A stretch of 64,000 nucleotides of DNA from RHKX01 sp046330415 (GTDB lineage Bacteria > Actinomycetota > Thermoleophilia > Solirubrobacterales > 70-9): contig JAXLSW010000008.1 of NCBI GenBank assembly GCA_046330415.1, positions 229,104 to 293,103 on the forward strand, written 5' to 3'. The position numbers were made by a program, and so were the translations under genes. The notes under the pieces are model-generated. The model saw nothing but the letters and a program-made list of their open reading frames with translations. It made no database searches and had not been told where the DNA came from. This document shows positions 61,186 through 64,000 of this stretch, piece after piece. Positions within the stretch are counted from its first letter, which is position 1; every line of letters starts with the position of its first letter.

Positions 61186-61305
61186 GACCTGTCACCGGGA
61201 AACGGACCTATTCCCCGCTCCCGGGTGACACGTCGGCCGGGCACCCGGGATCGCTGGACCTGTCACCGGGAAGCGGAGCTATTCCCCGCTCCCGGGTGAC
61301 ACGTC
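61186..61305. repeat. Two direct copies of a 49-bp palindromic element (family 4)
   Basis: Copies at 61186-61234 and 61257-61305 differ at two bases and are separated by 22 bp. Each is an imperfect hairpin: TGTCACCGGGA near the left end pairs with TCCCGGGTGACA near the right. The rest, to 61362, shows no gene. Confidence 0.8.
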
Positions 61306-61362
61306 CGCACGCGGCAGGCGGCGGGTGGGGTGGTGGCGCGGCGGCGGGCTCGAGGCGACGGG

Positions 61363-61905
61363 CTAGGAGGCGCGGCCGCCGCGGATCTGATCGCGCTCGG
61401 CGAGCCGGTTCGCCCGCCGCAGCTCGGCCTCGCGCTGACGCCTCAGCTCGTCCTCGCTCTCGGCGATCAGGTGCGGTGCCGGGACCGGCTTGCCGTCCTC
61501 GAGCGCGACCATGGTCAGGTAAGCGGTCGAGGTGTGGCGGGTCTCCCCGGTGAAGGGGTTCTCGGCCTCGACCCGCACGCCGACCTCCATCGAGGTCCGC
61601 CAGACGGCGTTGACCGACGCGGAACAGCGCAGGAGCTCGCCGACGAAGACCGGCGTCAGGAACGTCATCCGGTCCATCCCCGCGGTGACGACGCGGCGGC
61701 CGCTGTGCTTGATCGCCGCCAGGCCGGCGGCCTCGTCGACGAGGCGCATGACCGTGCCGCCGTGGACGAAGCCGGCTGAGTTGGCGTCGGCGATCGACAT
61801 CCAGCGGACCAGCAGGGAGAGGGAGTGCTCGACCGTGCGGCTCTCGTCGTCGCCGGAGCCGCTCTCGGGGCGGGGCCGCTCGGGCGGCTGGATCTCCTCG
61901 GCCAT
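61363..61905 (-). CDS. Acyl-CoA thioesterase, hotdog fold (YciA/BFIT-like)
   Basis: A 180-aa protein. Hotdog motifs: SIADANSAGFVHGGTVMRLV (about 37-56), DEAAGLAAIKH with the catalytic Asp (about 57-67), VVTAGMDRMTFLTPVFVGEL, and VRVEAENPFTGETRHTSTAY. A charged Arg/Glu helix ends the protein. It hydrolyses acyl-CoA esters, perhaps of broad chain length. TAGGCT at 61913-61918 lies 7 nt before the ATG. Confidence 0.9.
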   Translation of the reverse strand: MAEEIQPPERPRPESGSGDDESRTVEHSLSLLVRWMSIADANSAGFVHGGTVMRLVDEAAGLAAIKHSGRRVVTAGMDRMTFLTPVFVGELLRCSASVNAVWRTSMEVGVRVEAENPFTGETRHTSTAYLTMVALEDGKPVPAPHLIAESEDELRRQREAELRRANRLAERDQIRGGRAS

Positions 61906-61912
61906 CCCGGTG

Positions 61913-61918
61913 AGCCTA
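61913..61918 (-). promoter_or_regulatory. Candidate -10 box, leaderless promoter of the thioesterase gene
   Basis: TAGGCT on the minus strand, 7 nt before ATG 61905. Confidence 0.5.
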
Positions 61919-61986
61919 TCCCGAGCGCGGAGCGTCGCCCGACTGCAACCTGCCCCGGCACTCCGCTGAGGCCCCCTGAAAAGCGA

Positions 61987-62008
61987 AGCGCCACCTTGCG
62001 GTGGCGCT
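61987..62008 (-). terminator. Intrinsic terminator of the cold-shock gene
   Basis: On the minus strand AGCGCCACC-GCAA-GGTGGCGCT is a perfect 9-bp stem with a 4-nt loop, followed by TCGCTTTTC. It lies about 87 bp after the cold-shock gene stop. Confidence 0.75.
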
Positions 62009-62094
62009 CTCCCGGCTCCCGTGGGTCGAAAGCAGGGTGCTCAGCCGGACCCGCTCCCCATGTGAATGAAGGAGCGGACGGCCTGGTGGCTCAA

Positions 62095-62295
62095 CTACGC
62101 CTTCGAGACGTTGACCGCCTGGGGACCCTTGGCCGAGTCCTCCATGTCGAAGGTCACGCGGTCGCCCTCGTCGATGCGAGCCCCGCCGTTGATGTTGCTG
62201 ATGTGGACAAACGCGTCCTTGTCGCCACCCTCGTCGGGAGCGATGAACCCGTAGCCCTTCTCACCGTTGAACCACTTGACGGTTCCACTTGCCAT
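62095..62295 (-). CDS. cspA: Cold-shock protein, CspA family
   Basis: A 66-aa single CSD domain. MASGTVKWFNGEKGYGFIAP carries RNP1 (KGYGFI), and DAFVHISNI is RNP2. It binds ssDNA/RNA as a chaperone. ATG 62295 is preceded by TTGGAGG (Shine-Dalgarno, 10-nt spacing). The upstream 62296-62461 is AT-richer than average and could hold a leader of 100 nt or more, as is common for cold-shock genes; no firm promoter can be fixed. Confidence 0.97.
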   Translation of the reverse strand: MASGTVKWFNGEKGYGFIAPDEGGDKDAFVHISNINGGARIDEGDRVTFDMEDSAKGPQAVNVSKA

Positions 62296-62461
62296 TAGTC
62301 ACTGCCTCCAATGCAGTCATGTCTGCGGCCCCAGAAAGCACTGCCCAAGGCAATGGTCCTCTCAAAGCACACAAATACTCTTACTTCGGTCACCCAAGTC
62401 GGGTCACCGGCGCGAACCTTAGGGATATGCACGGCTCGGCGTTCCGTCGCGCGCGACGGCC

Positions 62462-63721
62462 TCAGGCCGCCAGCAGCGCCCCGCCTTCACCGCACGCCTG
62501 CAGGAGCGGCCGCAGGTGCGCGACCATGATCGCCGCCCGCTGGCCCTGCTCGGGTGCGACCGACGTCGTCTCGGCCTGGTGCGACGCGAGATCGGTGACC
62601 CGCGCCACCGCCAGCGACTCGAGCGAGCCGGGATCGAAGTCGCGCGGCGGCCCGAGCTCGGCGAGGACGGCGGCATCCCGCTGCCGAGCCACGCCGCGGC
62701 GGTAGATCTCGACGGCGGGACGGCCCCAGAGCAGCGGTGATTCCTCGAGCGGTGCGTCGGAGGGATCGATCTCGACGAGCCACGGCGCCGAGCTGACGGC
62801 GCGATCGCCGTCACGCAGTTGCGCCGCGAAGGCGGTGTTGTGGCCCCGCACGACACCGGCGAGGGGCGTCAGCAGGTGGAGCTCCGTTCCCGGGTAGGCG
62901 CCGCTCACCGTGGCGATGCAGGCGCCGGCGCCGACCTGCAGGGAGATCGGCGCCACCCTCACCTCCGGCGAGGCGCCCGCCAGCGCTGCGGCCCCGGGGG
63001 CGAGGCCCACCTCGACGCCACTCTCGCGGGCGTTCACCGCGACGTGCCGGCGGATCCAGATCCCGTGGCCACGGGCCTGCTTCCAGGTGGCCACCGCAAC
63101 CGGGGGAGGGCTTGGAACGGACGCCGGCGCGAGGCCGGTGCCGGTCGGCGGCAGGGGGACCGGGCGCTTCCGCGGCACCTGCTTCGCCGGCTTCTGCCGC
63201 TGCGGAAGGACCGCCTCCGAAACCGGCGAGGCGTGCGCGAGGGCAGTCTCGCGCAGCTTCCCGAGTGAGACGACGGGGACCCCGTAGCGGACGCCGGCGC
63301 GCTCGAGGCGCTCTCGGTGGAACGCGACGCGGGAGTCCTCTCCGACCGAGCGGGTGGGCTCCGCCAGCGCGATCACCTGGGCGTACTGCGCCCGGAAGCC
63401 GTCGGCGTAGACATCCATCGACCCCCACGCCGCGATCGCCCCGAGCGCGAGCGTGCGGTGATGGCGACGGATCTCCTGCCGCAGCGCGAAGTAGGCGTTG
63501 AAGCCGCAGTTGCATCCCTGCTGAGGAGCCGTGTGGCGACGGCGCTGCGGCGCGACGGTCGGATCGCAGACGGCCTCGTTCACCCCTGGCGTCCAGAAAC
63601 CACCGGCGACGAGAGCGCCGAGCTTCCCGTCCGCGCTCACCGACCAGAGCCGGAACCCGAGCACCGCCTCGGTCAGATCCGGCGGTTCGGGCGGCCGCTC
63701 CCCTCCCCCCGCGTCGCTCAC
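62462..63721 (-). CDS. Fusion protein: actinobacterial GCxCGxxA domain plus GcvH-like domain lacking the lipoyl lysine
   Basis: A 419-aa protein. Residues 15-165 resemble a domain frequent in actinobacteria: LGFRLWSVSADGKLGALVAG, GCNCGFNAYFALRQE and AAWGSMDVYADGFRAQYAQV. A Lys/Pro-rich linker (about 168-215) leads to about 225-325, which follows the GcvH fold order: HVAVNARESGVEVGLAPGAA, ISLQVGAGACIATV, TELHLLTPLAGVVRGHNTAF and SSAPWLVEID. Where GcvH has ESVKA with the lipoylated Lys this protein has TVSGAYPG, so lipoylation is not expected. The C-terminal 90 residues are unassigned. The start ATG overlaps the upstream stop by ATGA. The function is unknown. Confidence 0.78.
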   Translation of the reverse strand: MSDAGGGERPPEPPDLTEAVLGFRLWSVSADGKLGALVAGGFWTPGVNEAVCDPTVAPQRRRHTAPQQGCNCGFNAYFALRQEIRRHHRTLALGAIAAWGSMDVYADGFRAQYAQVIALAEPTRSVGEDSRVAFHRERLERAGVRYGVPVVSLGKLRETALAHASPVSEAVLPQRQKPAKQVPRKRPVPLPPTGTGLAPASVPSPPPVAVATWKQARGHGIWIRRHVAVNARESGVEVGLAPGAAALAGASPEVRVAPISLQVGAGACIATVSGAYPGTELHLLTPLAGVVRGHNTAFAAQLRDGDRAVSSAPWLVEIDPSDAPLEESPLLWGRPAVEIYRRGVARQRDAAVLAELGPPRDFDPGSLESLAVARVTDLASHQAETTSVAPEQGQRAAIMVAHLRPLLQACGEGGALLAA

Positions 63722-63927
63722 GCCGGCGTCGGTTCGCGCTCCGGCTCGCGCTCGGGGCTCGGTCCCGGCGCCGGGACCGGCAGGGGCGGCTGGGCGGGTT
63801 CGCTCGGCTCCGGCGCGGGGCTCGGGTCGGGTCGTCGCAACGGCTCGACGGTGATCCGCCGCGAGGGGCCGGGAAGGTCGAGCGCCTCCGGGCGGCGATT
63901 GCTGCGGGACGGTGGCGGGACGCTCAT
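63718..63927 (-). CDS. Small proline/glutamate-rich protein coupled to the GcvH-like gene
   Basis: A 69-aa low-complexity protein: MSVPPPSRSNRRPEALDLPG, then RRITVEPLRRP and a Pro/Glu tail. Its stop overlaps the next ATG (ATGA), and TACGGT at 63935-63940 lies 7 nt before its ATG; both support a real gene despite the composition. No domain is recognised. The remaining 63941-64000 shows nothing identifiable. Confidence 0.6.
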   Translation of the reverse strand: MSVPPPSRSNRRPEALDLPGPSRRITVEPLRRPDPSPAPEPSEPAQPPLPVPAPGPSPEREPEREPTPA

Positions 63928-63934
63928 CGCATTG

Positions 63935-63940
63935 ACCGTA
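63935..63940 (-). promoter_or_regulatory. Candidate -10 box, leaderless promoter
   Basis: TACGGT on the minus strand, 7 nt before ATG 63927. Confidence 0.45.
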
Positions 63941-64000
63941 TGACCGCTGTCAAGGACGCCCCGGGGCGGTAGCTTCCCCGCCTGCGGGGGCGCTGCCCTC

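Noticed and set aside
60842..61362. RNase P RNA, tmRNA or 6S RNA gene
   Set aside because: No conserved core motif of these RNAs was found; only local hairpins are visible.

Overview
The window is very GC-rich (about 70% by eye) and reads as a chromosomal segment of a Thermoleophilia/Solirubrobacterales-type actinobacterium. Pointers are a fused PafBC regulator, a folP-like gene beside gpgS, a LAL-type LuxR ATPase, an AbiEi/DUF559 protein, many secreted calcium-repeat proteins, and a membrane-anchored protein of a type I associate with this order. No rRNA, phage, plasmid, integrase, transposase or CRISPR array is visible; one tRNA-Phe (GAA) is present. This placement is inference from gene families, not a database search.

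Layout. 1-4405: 5' part of a minus-strand Lhr helicase. 4.7-9.2 kb: a cupin, a membrane-anchored repeat protein and a large LuxR/ATPase regulator. 9.36-14.4 kb: a four-gene plus-strand operon of a small protein and three secreted proteins ending in the same Cys-bounded Lys/Ala-rich tail. 14.5-18.5 kb: a histone-H1-like protein and the dTDP-rhamnose operon rmlA-rmlD-rmlB-rmlC. 18.6-22.5 kb: a two-component system and an MmpL-type transporter. 22.8-30 kb: a PPOX flavoprotein, a secreted beta-helix protein, an AbiEi/DUF559 cassette inside inverted repeats, a metallo-beta-lactamase-fold enzyme and fused PafBC. 30-42 kb: calcium-repeat/glycosidase protein, YhaM-like nuclease, DUF3105 lipoprotein, drug exporter, SDR, a 1014-aa secreted protein, tRNA-Phe and another calcium-repeat protein. 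43.2-47.1 kb: an AraC-type regulator and a cupin-SDR-alcohol dehydrogenase operon with a clear tandem operator. 47.1-48.4 kb: a visibly less GC-rich patch with a calcium-repeat protein. 48.4-55.9 kb: MrfA-type helicase, SnoaL-like protein, folP-like gene, gpgS, cupin, HAD phosphatase, lipoprotein and FMN oxidase. 56-60 kb: cytochrome bd oxidase, SDR and a DtxR-family regulator. 60-64 kb: a noncoding repeat-rich stretch, a thioesterase, cold-shock protein and a GcvH-like fusion protein.

Three themes stand out. First, more than a dozen genes have a TANNNT box 6-9 nt before the start codon, which predicts pervasive leaderless transcription and resolves several starts, including a likely CTG start for gpgS. 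Second, the intergenic DNA carries at least five small dispersed palindromic families; one looks like a structured RNA with covarying outer stems. Third, the AraC operon has two 18-bp sites repeated at exactly 21 bp and a related half-site over the regulator's own -35 box, so it looks like a self-contained inducible pathway whose substrate is unknown.

Four apparent one-base indels, three beside homopolymer runs and one in a GCT repeat, break three otherwise well-conserved genes. They may be assembly errors; the composite genes are annotated.
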